From positions 1-25,844 of the forward strand of contig CAMNVD010000007.1 of the NCBI GenBank assembly GCA_946562005.1: 25,844 nucleotides of DNA, written 5' to 3'. Both the position numbers and the translations under genes were made by a program. Of this stretch, positions 16,301 to 23,088 are shown one piece after another (the first letter of the stretch is position 1; every line of letters begins with the position of its first letter). This DNA is from an uncultured Clostridia bacterium (lineage in GTDB: Bacteria; Bacillota; Dehalobacteriia; UBA4068; JAAVYR01). Below the pieces are notes generated by a model, which did no database searches, was not told where the DNA came from, and worked only from the letters and a program-made list of their open reading frames with translations.

Positions 16301-16480
16301 ATGACTGCGCCTCTGGGTACAGTGGTAGCAGGCGGGCTGACCATTTCTACTGTTTTTACTATGGTATTCGTACCTGTTGTTTACAGTATCACAGTAGATA
16401 AAGAAGAAAAACGGAAAGCGAAACGTTTGGCTCGGAAATTAGCCAGAAAGAATAAAAAGTTACAACAGGAAGGTGTATAA
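13352..16480 (+). CDS. RND-family multidrug-type efflux pump
   Basis: A 1042-residue inner-membrane transporter of the HAE1/AcrB type, driven by the proton gradient. The layout is one N-terminal segment (VKRPVTIAMAFLCVILLG), a large extracytoplasmic loop, five more segments, then the same pattern again. Signatures are LMPNITYPMAIV, GGLSLGLGMMVD then SSIVVLENV in TM4, MELMPASDEGQI and AGIVVNNGIVLVDYIN in TM10. Asp398 matches AcrB Asp407, but the next residue is Ser rather than Asp408 and Asn926 replaces Lys940. A single TM4 acid is common in Gram-positive members of the family. A methionine/glycine-rich loop (GMGGMGGGG) occurs in the second porter domain. AGGAGGGG lies just before the ATG and the gap to the adaptor gene is two bases. 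The substrate is unknown. Confidence 0.93.
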   Translation: MKMTEVSVKRPVTIAMAFLCVILLGVVSLSKLALDLMPNITYPMAIVITSYSDAGPEEVENNVTIPMENALGAVSGIDTISSTSSRGSSMVMATFNWGTDMNFATLRMREKVDLVKGMLPDDADSPMIIQADPSMMPVIYMSLSGGKDLSYLKTLAEDTIQPRLERQNGVASVEIQGGYSKEIQVIPDPVKMRAYNLTIASISQMIQSDNSNFSTGTVETAGKDIIVRAVGRFASIEDIGMVQIPTGSGTVNLSEIAQIVETNAEVTGYGRINGEDGLAISISKQSDANTVEVSNNVKRAVAQLERELPENVSLNVIMDSADYINGTIDNLVQTLITGSILSILVLLLFLRSIKSTIVIALSIPISLIGTFVLMFFNDVTLNIMSLGGLSLGLGMMVDSSIVVLENVYRHNELGEDRETAAIKGASEMGLAVIASTLTTVAVFLPMVFTEGIASMMMRDMSLTVSFSLLMSLVVALTLVPMLCSKLISKEELDELEARRNSGEKQNFLVRMGEKFNNWFMKFEDKYKQLLNWALHHRKKVVLSVVLAFVVSFFLIPVIGMELMPASDEGQISINVSLEDGTTLETTNEVVKQAEEIILDYGDVIDLVFTNVSGSSGSITVMLVPLEERSVSSDDVAEDLRKRLAMVPGADIYVSGASSSGMGGMGGGGVSIQLQGDDLETLQKVANDIVGLIEGVEGVREASSSLEDAQPEYVIRVNRLKASQYGLSLAQIATAARSGFSGNVASVYRVDGNEYDIRVILPEEYRRSITDMENIMVSTASGSQVPLGDIAEFSLEAGPDSISRENQIRQVTVSASIYDRDLNSVVSDINKKIAQYPMPEGYSVVQGGSYETMMESFGSLGLALLLAIVLVYMIMAALYESFIYPFVILFSLPTALIGVIFSLALTGRALSMPALMGCIMLAGIVVNNGIVLVDYINQLRAQGMSKDEAIVTGSPTRLRPVLMSTLTTVLGMLPMAIGAGDGGAMTAPLGTVVAGGLTISTVFTMVFVPVVYSITVDKEEKRKAKRLARKLARKNKKLQQEGV

Positions 16481-16481
16481 G

Positions 16482-17642
16482 ATGAAGCAAAAAACGTGCA
16501 AATGGTTAGTGGTATTATCAACTTCTTTTGTTTTAGCTTGTTCTGGTGTAGCCTTTGCCGCAGATGGCGTAAAGGCCGCACCGCAAACCCAGACGGAAGT
16601 CCAGACTCCGGCTCAGCCAAAATCTATGAAGCTTTCTTTGCAGGAAGCTATTGATACGGCCGTTAAGAATAATTCTCAAATCGGCGTACAGCAACTGCAA
16701 GTAGAAGCATTAGAAGTATCTAAAGAGGAATCGGATAGCAGAATCCGTAATATGGGCAGAGTGGATGTGGCTTTTCAGACCCAGGACTATTATATGGCAA
16801 CCGTAATCGCACCTGCTAAAATTGACGCTTCCCTTGAAATGGCGACAAAAGCGTTAGCTTATACCAAAAACAGCATTGCTTTTGGCATAGAATCTGCCTA
16901 TTATGGGGTATTGCAGGCAGAAAAGAATTTAGAGTTTGCCAAGGCCTCTCTAGAACGGATAAACACCCAATATAAGAATGCGCAGGCTAGCTTCAAACGT
17001 GGCTCTGTGGCAAAGCTGGATGTGCTCAGTGCGGAAGCTGCTGTAAAATCTGCCGAAGTAGCAGTAAAACAAGCTGAAAATGGTGTAACCTCCGCTAAAA
17101 TGGAACTGTGTCAGTTGATGGGGGTTCCTTTGACCACGGAGCTAACGCTGACGACAGGCCTCACGCCTCGTACAGCTGGGGATATTAATTTAAATACCGC
17201 TATCGAAAAAGCGCTGGATACGGACATCAATGTGGCCTCTGCCAAGCTAACCATGGAAAACAGCAAATTAGATTTTGACTATACGGCTTATACCTATGCT
17301 AGTCAGACTTATAGCTACTTAAAGGATGAAGCTAGCTATAAAGGCACCGTGCTCCAATATGACGAAGCGAAAAAAACTTTGGAAAAAAATGTAAGAAATG
17401 CTTATAACAACTTAGCGACCACTGCCGGTAATATGGAAGGCCTAAATAAATCTCTGGACTTGGCCAAAGAATCCTACCGGTTGACATTGCTCCAGTATGA
17501 TATGGGGATGGCTACCACTTATGATGTACAAAGCGCAGAAGCTAGTCTCCGTCAGGCAGAACTTGGCTGGTTAGACGCTATTTACAATAACAACTTGGCC
17601 AATGCAAAATTCACCTATGGCGTTTATTCCGGAGGTATGTAA
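16482..17642 (+). CDS. TolC-like outer membrane efflux family protein
   Basis: A 386-residue secreted protein of the OEP/TolC family. ATG 16482 follows AGGAAGGT at a good distance; the GTG at 16473 lies in that site and overlaps the pump stop. The signal peptide MKQKTCKWLVVLSTSFVLAC runs on into SGVAFA, with either AFA-AD cleavage or a lipoprotein-like VLAC. Two OEP repeats follow: the first opens with MKLSLQEAIDTAVKNNSQIG and contains long Ala/Lys/Glu coiled-coil helices. The second opens with INLNTAIEKALDTDINVASA. It is shorter than E. coli TolC (about 470 mature residues). The usual partner is an outer membrane channel. In a monoderm it would instead have to act in the wall or S-layer zone, which is not established. 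Confidence 0.85.
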   Translation: MKQKTCKWLVVLSTSFVLACSGVAFAADGVKAAPQTQTEVQTPAQPKSMKLSLQEAIDTAVKNNSQIGVQQLQVEALEVSKEESDSRIRNMGRVDVAFQTQDYYMATVIAPAKIDASLEMATKALAYTKNSIAFGIESAYYGVLQAEKNLEFAKASLERINTQYKNAQASFKRGSVAKLDVLSAEAAVKSAEVAVKQAENGVTSAKMELCQLMGVPLTTELTLTTGLTPRTAGDINLNTAIEKALDTDINVASAKLTMENSKLDFDYTAYTYASQTYSYLKDEASYKGTVLQYDEAKKTLEKNVRNAYNNLATTAGNMEGLNKSLDLAKESYRLTLLQYDMGMATTYDVQSAEASLRQAELGWLDAIYNNNLANAKFTYGVYSGGM

Positions 17643-17645
17643 GAT

Positions 17646-18275
17646 ATGGGTATACCGGAAGAAAAAAACCGTGAAGTCATCGCTGACCAGATTTTCTGGG
17701 GGGGGGCGGTAGCCCCCGGTGATAAACGGGAGCAGATTATCCGTGAAGCTATCCGTGTTTTTATAGACAATGGTTATTATAAGGCAAAAATGGAATTGAT
17801 TGCCCAAAGAGCAGGCATCGGGAAAAGTACCATTTATGAGTATTTTACCAGCAAACAGCAGCTTTTTTATGAAACTATTTTCTATGTGCAGGAGCGGTTT
17901 TATCTGAATCTGCAATCTCAGACTGACCAAGAATCAGACCCGGAACGGCAGCTGAAGATTATTATCCGGGCGCACCTGACTTTTTGTAAAATCCTGAGTA
18001 GGCTAACGGAAGTATTCGCTAATTTGGAGGATTTTCCCAATGAGCGCAAGGAGGATATCTTGCAGCTGTGGCAAAAGAGTAATGATTTAATTGAAGGGGT
18101 ATTGGCTGGCGGGATAGCAAAAGGCCTATTCCGTGAAATGGATATCCATGTGATGGCCCAGATTATTACTGGAGTGCTGCTTTCTGCTCATGTGCATTTT
18201 TATACGGAGAAGGAATCCTTTTCTAATATGCTTGCAGAAATGGAAACATTTATCCAAAAAGGTATTTATCGATAA
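17646..18275 (+). CDS. TetR/AcrR-family repressor of the efflux operon
   Basis: A 209-residue regulator, last gene of the operon, three bases after the TolC-like gene. GGAGG lies ten bases before ATG 17646. The helix-turn-helix covers about residues 46-72 (MELIAQRAGIGKSTIYEYFT), with a helical ligand-binding domain after it. Ahead of the domain is a 25-residue extension (IADQIFWGGAVAPGDK) that includes a run of nine G bases followed by a small G/C hairpin. By position it should bind the 12130-12151 operator and repress its own operon until a ligand releases it. The ligand is unknown. A one-base slip in the G tract would remove the whole DNA-binding domain. Confidence 0.9.
   Translation: MGIPEEKNREVIADQIFWGGAVAPGDKREQIIREAIRVFIDNGYYKAKMELIAQRAGIGKSTIYEYFTSKQQLFYETIFYVQERFYLNLQSQTDQESDPERQLKIIIRAHLTFCKILSRLTEVFANLEDFPNERKEDILQLWQKSNDLIEGVLAGGIAKGLFREMDIHVMAQIITGVLLSAHVHFYTEKESFSNMLAEMETFIQKGIYR
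17698..17717 (+). repeat. G9 tract and adjoining GC hairpin in the tetR 5' end
   Basis: Nine consecutive G bases (17698-17706) encode parts of Trp18, Gly19, Gly20 and Ala21. GGGGGC (17702-17707) can pair with GCCCCC (17712-17717) around GGTA. Homopolymer runs of this length are slip-prone in replication and hard to sequence. Confidence 0.8.
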
Positions 18276-18283
18276 AACCTATC

Positions 18284-18320
18284 ACTGTCATTCTGAGGAA
18301 TGAAATGACAAAGAATCTTA
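18284..18320. repeat. intergenic repeat of the TGTCATTCTGAG type
   Basis: TGTCATTCTGAGGAATGAAA followed by TGACAAAGAATCTTA resembles the widespread intergenic repeat TGTCATTCTGAGCGAAGCGA...AGAATCT. It contains the inverted pair TGTCATT (18286-18292) and AATGACA (18304-18310). It is related, in inverse orientation, to the copies at 11821 and 11879. Confidence 0.6.
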
Positions 18321-18369
18321 AGTCTAAGTCGTTGCATTCAGCAGAGGCACAGAAGAGTATCAATAAGAG

Positions 18370-18408
18370 GCGGGCGGTTGCCATAATAGGGCAATGGCCT
18401 GCTTTTTT
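18370..18408 (+). terminator. intrinsic terminator of the efflux operon
   Basis: GCGGGCGGTTGCC (18370-18382) pairs with GGCAATGGCCTGC (18389-18401) with one mismatch and two G-U pairs, and is followed by TTTTTT. It closes the operon after tetR. Confidence 0.85.
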
Positions 18409-18481
18409 CAGTTATTTTTATCTTTTATCTTGTATTATAAAAATATTGTAACCATCGGTAATATCTGGTTGATGTCTTTGG

Positions 18482-18510
18482 TTGCTTGGTACGCCGTTCG
18501 GTGGTATAAT
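18482..18510 (+). promoter_or_regulatory. promoter of the second SLH gene
   Basis: TTGCTT (18482-18487) and TATAAT (18505-18510) are 17 bases apart, and TGG gives an extended -10 (TGGTATAAT). The leader to the start codon is about 40 bases. Confidence 0.78.
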
Positions 18511-18557
18511 TGAAATAGTTGTAAGATATTTATCGAAAAAGGGAAAGGATGTCTAAT

Positions 18558-19877
18558 ATGAAAAAAATCGTGGCATTACTTCTTGTTTGTTTGACAGTGT
18601 TGGGATTGTCTACAGTGGCTTTTGCGGCCAACTATGACACGCTGAATCTTACTAGAGAAATGGCTGTAAATGCAGTATCTGGCGATTTAGTAAAGCTTAA
18701 TGTGAACGGGACACCCAAGACTAAAAAGATTTATTTAACAGAAGAAGCTGTAAACTATATGGCAGATAACAAAAAACAGCTTTTCCTGAATATGAAATTT
18801 ATCGAAGTCACTATTGACCCTAACGCAATCAAAAATATTCCAGAATGGAAAGCAAAAGCTAGCGGTAATGAACCGCTGCAATTGGACTTGACCTTTACGG
18901 TGAAGGATTTAGAAAATTCTGGTAAATACTTTACTGATGGTACCTATAACACCAAGGGGATGTATCGGGAACCTGCTACTACCTTTACCTTAGAAGCCGA
19001 GCTAAGAGTGGGCGGCAGAATAGCTGGTAAAGTAAAAGACCTGGGTGGCTCCATGAAAATCAATGATTATTATGAATGGAGCAGTAACTGGGAAGTTCCT
19101 ACTGGCGGTGTGCCTGCGGATAAATTAAGAATGTACTACTTCGATATTGACTCTGCCGGAGACGCCATCAACTATGTATGGAGCTTAGTTGGCGGTACTG
19201 TGAATACGGACAAAAAAATGGTAACTGCAAATATTACCAAAGCCGGAGTTTATTGTTTAGTAGGCTCTAAAGACCATGCGGCTACTAGCAGCGATACCCA
19301 GAATAACAATGCTGTTTCTCAAGGGGCTTTTAGTGATATCACTAGCCATTGGGCAAAAGATGATATCCTTTATTTACAATCTATCGGCGTTATCAATGAT
19401 AAGAATATCAACTTCTATCCGAAGAGAAATATTACCCGGGCAGAATTTGCCGTGTACTTAGTAAATGCCCTGGGCTTGGAAGAAAACACCAGTCTTGCCG
19501 GGAAGTTTAAAGATGTTTCTACTTCTAAAGATTATTATAAACCAGTGCTGACTGCTGCTTACCATGGGGTGGTAGCAGGGAAAAGTGATACAGCTTTTGC
19601 ACCAGAAGACTCTATTACCAGACAAGAAATGGCTGTCATGTTCTTGCGGGCCATTGATAAAGCGGGCGTATCTGCCGGTGGCAATGACATGACGAAATTA
19701 AATAAATTTGCAGATGCAAAATCCATCGCTTCCTGGGCTAAAGATGGCGCAATGGTGGCAGTAAACACTGGTCTCATCGGCGGTGTGACAGAAACTACCT
19801 TTGTTCCTAATGGGAAAACTACCCGTGGGGAAGCAGCTGCCATGATTAGCCGCTTCTGTAAATATATCAATCAATAA
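18558..19877 (+). CDS. secreted protein with three C-terminal SLH domains
   Basis: A 439-residue surface protein. GGAAAGGA ends eight bases before ATG 18558, which starts a standard signal peptide (MKKIVALLLVCLTVLGLSTV, then AFA) cut after residue 23. The ATG three codons earlier lies in the ribosome site. Residues 24 to about 250 form a domain I cannot name; it is rich in charged and beta-prone stretches. SLH domains follow at about 258-305 (FSDITSHWAKDDI...NITRAEFAVYLVNALG), 319-370 (DSITRQEMAVMFLRA) and 385-437 (GKTTRGEAAAMISRF). It should attach to the same pyruvylated polymer as the major S-layer protein, with the SLH domains at the opposite end. It has its own promoter and terminator. 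Confidence 0.88.
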   Translation: MKKIVALLLVCLTVLGLSTVAFAANYDTLNLTREMAVNAVSGDLVKLNVNGTPKTKKIYLTEEAVNYMADNKKQLFLNMKFIEVTIDPNAIKNIPEWKAKASGNEPLQLDLTFTVKDLENSGKYFTDGTYNTKGMYREPATTFTLEAELRVGGRIAGKVKDLGGSMKINDYYEWSSNWEVPTGGVPADKLRMYYFDIDSAGDAINYVWSLVGGTVNTDKKMVTANITKAGVYCLVGSKDHAATSSDTQNNNAVSQGAFSDITSHWAKDDILYLQSIGVINDKNINFYPKRNITRAEFAVYLVNALGLEENTSLAGKFKDVSTSKDYYKPVLTAAYHGVVAGKSDTAFAPEDSITRQEMAVMFLRAIDKAGVSAGGNDMTKLNKFADAKSIASWAKDGAMVAVNTGLIGGVTETTFVPNGKTTRGEAAAMISRFCKYINQ

Positions 19878-19896
19878 GAATCAAATATTTGCTGAA

Positions 19897-19944
19897 AAAG
19901 GATTGCAGATAGGAGAGGGCATTTGTCCTTGTCTGCAATCCTTT
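19897..19944 (+). terminator. terminator-like hairpin after the second SLH gene
   Basis: AAAGGATTGCAGA (19897-19909) and TCTGCAATCCTTT (19932-19944) are perfect 13-base inverted arms, with a 22-base loop that can pair further (AGG with CCT). Only a short T-run follows (CCTTTCC), so termination is likely but perhaps incomplete, allowing some read-through into the next gene. Confidence 0.7.
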
Positions 19945-20032
19945 CCTAGGTTTTCATTTGGGTTTATTTAAATTTTATCTGGTTAAGCCTGGGCGGACCC
20001 AGAAATATGACAAAAGTGAATGGAGATATGAG

Positions 20033-21979
20033 ATGAAAAAAGAGAAGTTATCCCTGCTCCTTGCAGTGGTTATCATTAGCCTTGGCGTAGCTTGTGCCTT
20101 GCTTGGCTTGCAGGCCCGTATGGCCGCAGAGGGCGATAGTAAAACTGCCGCAGTGCTGGTGGATTTAAATCAGGTGATAGATGTAGCGCAAAAAAATAAC
20201 CAGCCCCTAGAACAGGTATTAACCAAGTTTTCTTCTCATATAGACGGTGTTGTTTATAAAGAAAAAAATCTAGCGGATTTAGAAGCGCAAGGGGTTGGGA
20301 CCCTAAAAACAGGGCTGGAAATGCAAATGCTCTATCCTAGCGCCGCTAGTCGTATCAATAGTAAATGGAACTACCTCATTTTTCAGGATGCAATATCTAT
20401 GGAACGGGTAGTAAATCATATTGAAGCAAAATGCAGCGTAGAAACTGTTTGTGAGCCTTTATCCGGTGCAGGGTTGCCTCCTTATGTGCTAGGTACCTCT
20501 GCTGTAAAGGCAGACTTATCTGCTATGGGTTTTGGCTTTGACGCTGCGGAATTAGAAATTTTAAGAGAATTAGATTTGGCAATCGTACCGCAAATCCGTA
20601 GCTGGGATCCGTTTACCCCGGATGGACTAGCGCTTGTATTGGGTGAGCTGACCCATAACCAGGTTATTGCTATCGCTTTTAACGATGCAAATCTTCCTGG
20701 GGTCTCTGATACGACCACTTGGGCGGATACCAGAGCATTGATTGCTGCATATTTGCAGGAGCGGAATCTACCTATGGTTGCCATTGAGTTTTCTGCGCAA
20801 AAAGGTATTGAAAGCTTAGCTAGTGCCATGGATTATCAGGTATTGCGGCTTCACAGCATTGTAGAAAAAGATATGGCTACTATGCAAGAACAAAAGGCCG
20901 TAGACCGGTTCCAGTTGGCCACTTCAGAACGAAACATTAGCTTGATTATGGTACGCTTTTTTCCTAAGGCCAATGTTGATACAAATATTGATTACCTAGA
21001 CCATATTACAGCAGCTATGGCCCAAAAAGGCGTCCTGCGGGGGATTCCTACTGTTCATGTGACGGGCATTGCGCCTAGCCTTCTTACCATTGCTACAGCG
21101 ATTCTTGCTGTTGCTGCTTGCGGTTATTTATTGCTGGCGGCTATTGGTTGGCGGCGGATTGGGCTGGTAGGGGCAGTCCTTGGTGCAGCCGGTCTTTTGG
21201 GGCTTCTTGCCATCGGACAACAGGCTATTGTACAGAAGATTACAGCCTTTGGCGCCGTAGTATTATTCCCTACACTTTCTCTGTGGTTATTAGTGCCTAG
21301 AACACCCCTTCCCTGGTATCAGTGCATTTTCCGCACCATTGAAATCACTGCTTTTTCTTTATTAGGTGCAGTGCTTATGGCGGGGGTTCTTTCCCAGAGT
21401 AGCTATATGCTGCATATCCATCAATTCATGGGGGTAAAGCTGGCCCATGCCTTACCTATCCTTTTGGTGCTGGGTGGTTTCTTCCTCTTTGCTGAGAGAG
21501 ACAAGCATTGGCTGGTAAAAATCAAAGAAGTCATGGACAGCAGTATATCTGTAAAATATGCAGCTCTTTGTGTGGTGGCCCTAGGCGTGGTGGCCATTTT
21601 CCTCATGCGTACTGGCAATGATGCCGTGACCGTATCTGACCTGGAAATCTCTATTCGTTCTTGGCTGGATAACCTCCTGTATGTGCGGCCTCGCACCAAA
21701 GAATTTTTGCTGGGACAGCCTTTCCTCATGCTGTTGTGCTATGTGGGATATAAAAAAGAATATTTGCCCTTTCTCTTAGTTGCTACCATTGGACAGGTCT
21801 CCCTGGTAAATACGTTTGCCCATATTCACACACCGGTATTTATCTCTGTATTGCGGACATTAAATGGTTTGTGGATTGGTATCGTGATTGGGTTGATTTT
21901 TATTGTTGGCTGGGCTATGGTAATGAAAATTTGGGGAAAAGCTATGGATACCATTGCCGCCCAAGGGGAACATAAATAA
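20033..21979 (+). CDS. DUF5693-family multi-pass membrane protein
   Basis: A 648-residue protein of unknown function. ATG 20033 has GGAG seven bases upstream and starts a signal-anchor (MKKEKLSLLLAVVIISLGVA). The open frame extends upstream to about 19958 without a ribosome site and through a CTGGG/CCCAG stem. Residues about 30-345 form an extracytoplasmic domain with alternating strand and helix (for example DLAIVPQIRSWDPFTPDGLA) and a polar centre. From about 350 there are eight or nine membrane segments. The conserved stretch RTGND...VSDLEISIRSWLDNLL then YVRPRTKEFLLGQP (near residues 525-565) is a family hallmark. It lies 31 bases before csaB, an association I recall as recurrent in SLH-bearing Bacillota. 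A role in making or exporting the pyruvylated polymer is inference. Confidence 0.78.
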   Translation: MKKEKLSLLLAVVIISLGVACALLGLQARMAAEGDSKTAAVLVDLNQVIDVAQKNNQPLEQVLTKFSSHIDGVVYKEKNLADLEAQGVGTLKTGLEMQMLYPSAASRINSKWNYLIFQDAISMERVVNHIEAKCSVETVCEPLSGAGLPPYVLGTSAVKADLSAMGFGFDAAELEILRELDLAIVPQIRSWDPFTPDGLALVLGELTHNQVIAIAFNDANLPGVSDTTTWADTRALIAAYLQERNLPMVAIEFSAQKGIESLASAMDYQVLRLHSIVEKDMATMQEQKAVDRFQLATSERNISLIMVRFFPKANVDTNIDYLDHITAAMAQKGVLRGIPTVHVTGIAPSLLTIATAILAVAACGYLLLAAIGWRRIGLVGAVLGAAGLLGLLAIGQQAIVQKITAFGAVVLFPTLSLWLLVPRTPLPWYQCIFRTIEITAFSLLGAVLMAGVLSQSSYMLHIHQFMGVKLAHALPILLVLGGFFLFAERDKHWLVKIKEVMDSSISVKYAALCVVALGVVAIFLMRTGNDAVTVSDLEISIRSWLDNLLYVRPRTKEFLLGQPFLMLLCYVGYKKEYLPFLLVATIGQVSLVNTFAHIHTPVFISVLRTLNGLWIGIVIGLIFIVGWAMVMKIWGKAMDTIAAQGEHK

Positions 21980-22010
21980 AAATGATAAGCAGCAAAGATG
22001 AGGAAATGTG

Positions 22011-23078
22011 ATGAAAAAGAAAATCGTTTTATCTGGTTACTATGGCTTTGATAATGCCGGGGATGAGGGCGTGATGGGTGCTATCATCCAGGGACTACGG
22101 GCGGTGGAGCCTGATATTCCTCTGGTCGTATTATCCAATCAACCAGAAAAAACAGCCCGAGACTGGCAGGTAGAAGCTGTCAATCGCTGGGATTATAAAG
22201 CAATATGGCGTCTTTTTGGCGAGAGTGCTGTGCTCATTAGCGGCGGCGGCAGTTTGCTGCAAGATGTGACCGGGATAAAAAGCCTGCTTTATTACTTAGG
22301 TATCATGGTTTTAGCTCGGTTTCGCCATAACAAGGTAGCCATCTATGCCCAGGGAATTGGTCCGGTCCGTTCCCGTCTGGGGCGGCGGCTTACCGGTCTG
22401 GTTTTGAATAAAGCGGCATATATATCTGTCCGGGATGAAAATTCTGCTCGGGATTTGGCTGCTATGGGCGTGCCGCAAAATAAAATCCAAATAACGGCAG
22501 ACCCCTGCCTTGCCTGGCAATATAAGTGTGCACCGATTGACTTGCCCGAGGGGGTGAAAATCGGTATCTCTCTCCGGAAGTGGAAAGGTGTAGATGCAAA
22601 TGTGTTTGCAACTGTTGCAGATGCCTTGGCAGAGCAAGGATATCGCATCATCTTCCTGCCCTTTCATTGGCCCCAGGATAGAGACTTTTCTCTACAGGTG
22701 ATGGAAGGAATGCAGCGTCAGGATATGGCGCTTCTCGTGGACCAGTGCTTATCTCCTCAGACGATGTTTGCCACCATTCGCCAAATGGAAATGATGATTA
22801 GTATGCGACTCCATGGTCTTATTATGGCGGCTAATGAAGAGGTGCCTGCTGTGGCAATAAGTTATGACCCGAAAGTGACCAGCTTTGCCCATCATGCGCA
22901 AATACCCATTATAGAAAAACTGGAGGGACTTACTGCTGTAGAAGTGTTGGCTTATTGTGAGGAAGTATTGGGTGCCCTGGCGGAAAAAAAGGCAACCTTA
23001 GCAGAGAAAAAACAACAGTGGCAGGCAGCTTATGAAAAAACCAACTGTGATGTGGTAAATCTGTGGAAAAAGGAATAG
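22011..23078 (+). CDS. csaB: polysaccharide pyruvyl transferase CsaB
   Basis: A 355-residue enzyme that adds a pyruvate ketal from phosphoenolpyruvate to a wall polysaccharide sugar, the ligand of SLH domains. Motifs are SGYYGFDNAGDEGVMG (8-23), ISGGGSLLQDVTGIKSLLYY, ADPCLAW, GISLRKW and the C-terminal SMRLHGLIMAANEEVPAVAI then SYDPKV with the conserved Arg and His. GAGGA lies six bases before ATG 22011; a GTG directly before it is less likely. The gene is 31 bases after the DUF5693 gene and 10 bases before murJ, so the three look co-transcribed. Its presence explains how both SLH proteins in this window can attach. The C-terminal part is Lys/Glu-rich (EKKATLAEKKQQWQ). Confidence 0.92.
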   Translation: MKKKIVLSGYYGFDNAGDEGVMGAIIQGLRAVEPDIPLVVLSNQPEKTARDWQVEAVNRWDYKAIWRLFGESAVLISGGGSLLQDVTGIKSLLYYLGIMVLARFRHNKVAIYAQGIGPVRSRLGRRLTGLVLNKAAYISVRDENSARDLAAMGVPQNKIQITADPCLAWQYKCAPIDLPEGVKIGISLRKWKGVDANVFATVADALAEQGYRIIFLPFHWPQDRDFSLQVMEGMQRQDMALLVDQCLSPQTMFATIRQMEMMISMRLHGLIMAANEEVPAVAISYDPKVTSFAHHAQIPIIEKLEGLTAVEVLAYCEEVLGALAEKKATLAEKKQQWQAAYEKTNCDVVNLWKKE

Positions 23079-23088
23079 GTAAGGCGTA

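Larger units (their letters stand above)
18276..18548. other. gap between tetR and second SLH gene
   Basis: The gap holds a repeat element (18284-18320), the operon terminator (18370-18408) and the next promoter (18482-18510). The remaining bases are AT-rich and show no coding signal. Confidence 0.6.

Noticed and set aside
19958..20032. Longer N-terminus for the DUF5693 protein
   Set aside because: The upstream codons have no ribosome site and a hydrophilic sequence ahead of the signal-anchor; ATG 20033 has GGAG at a good distance.
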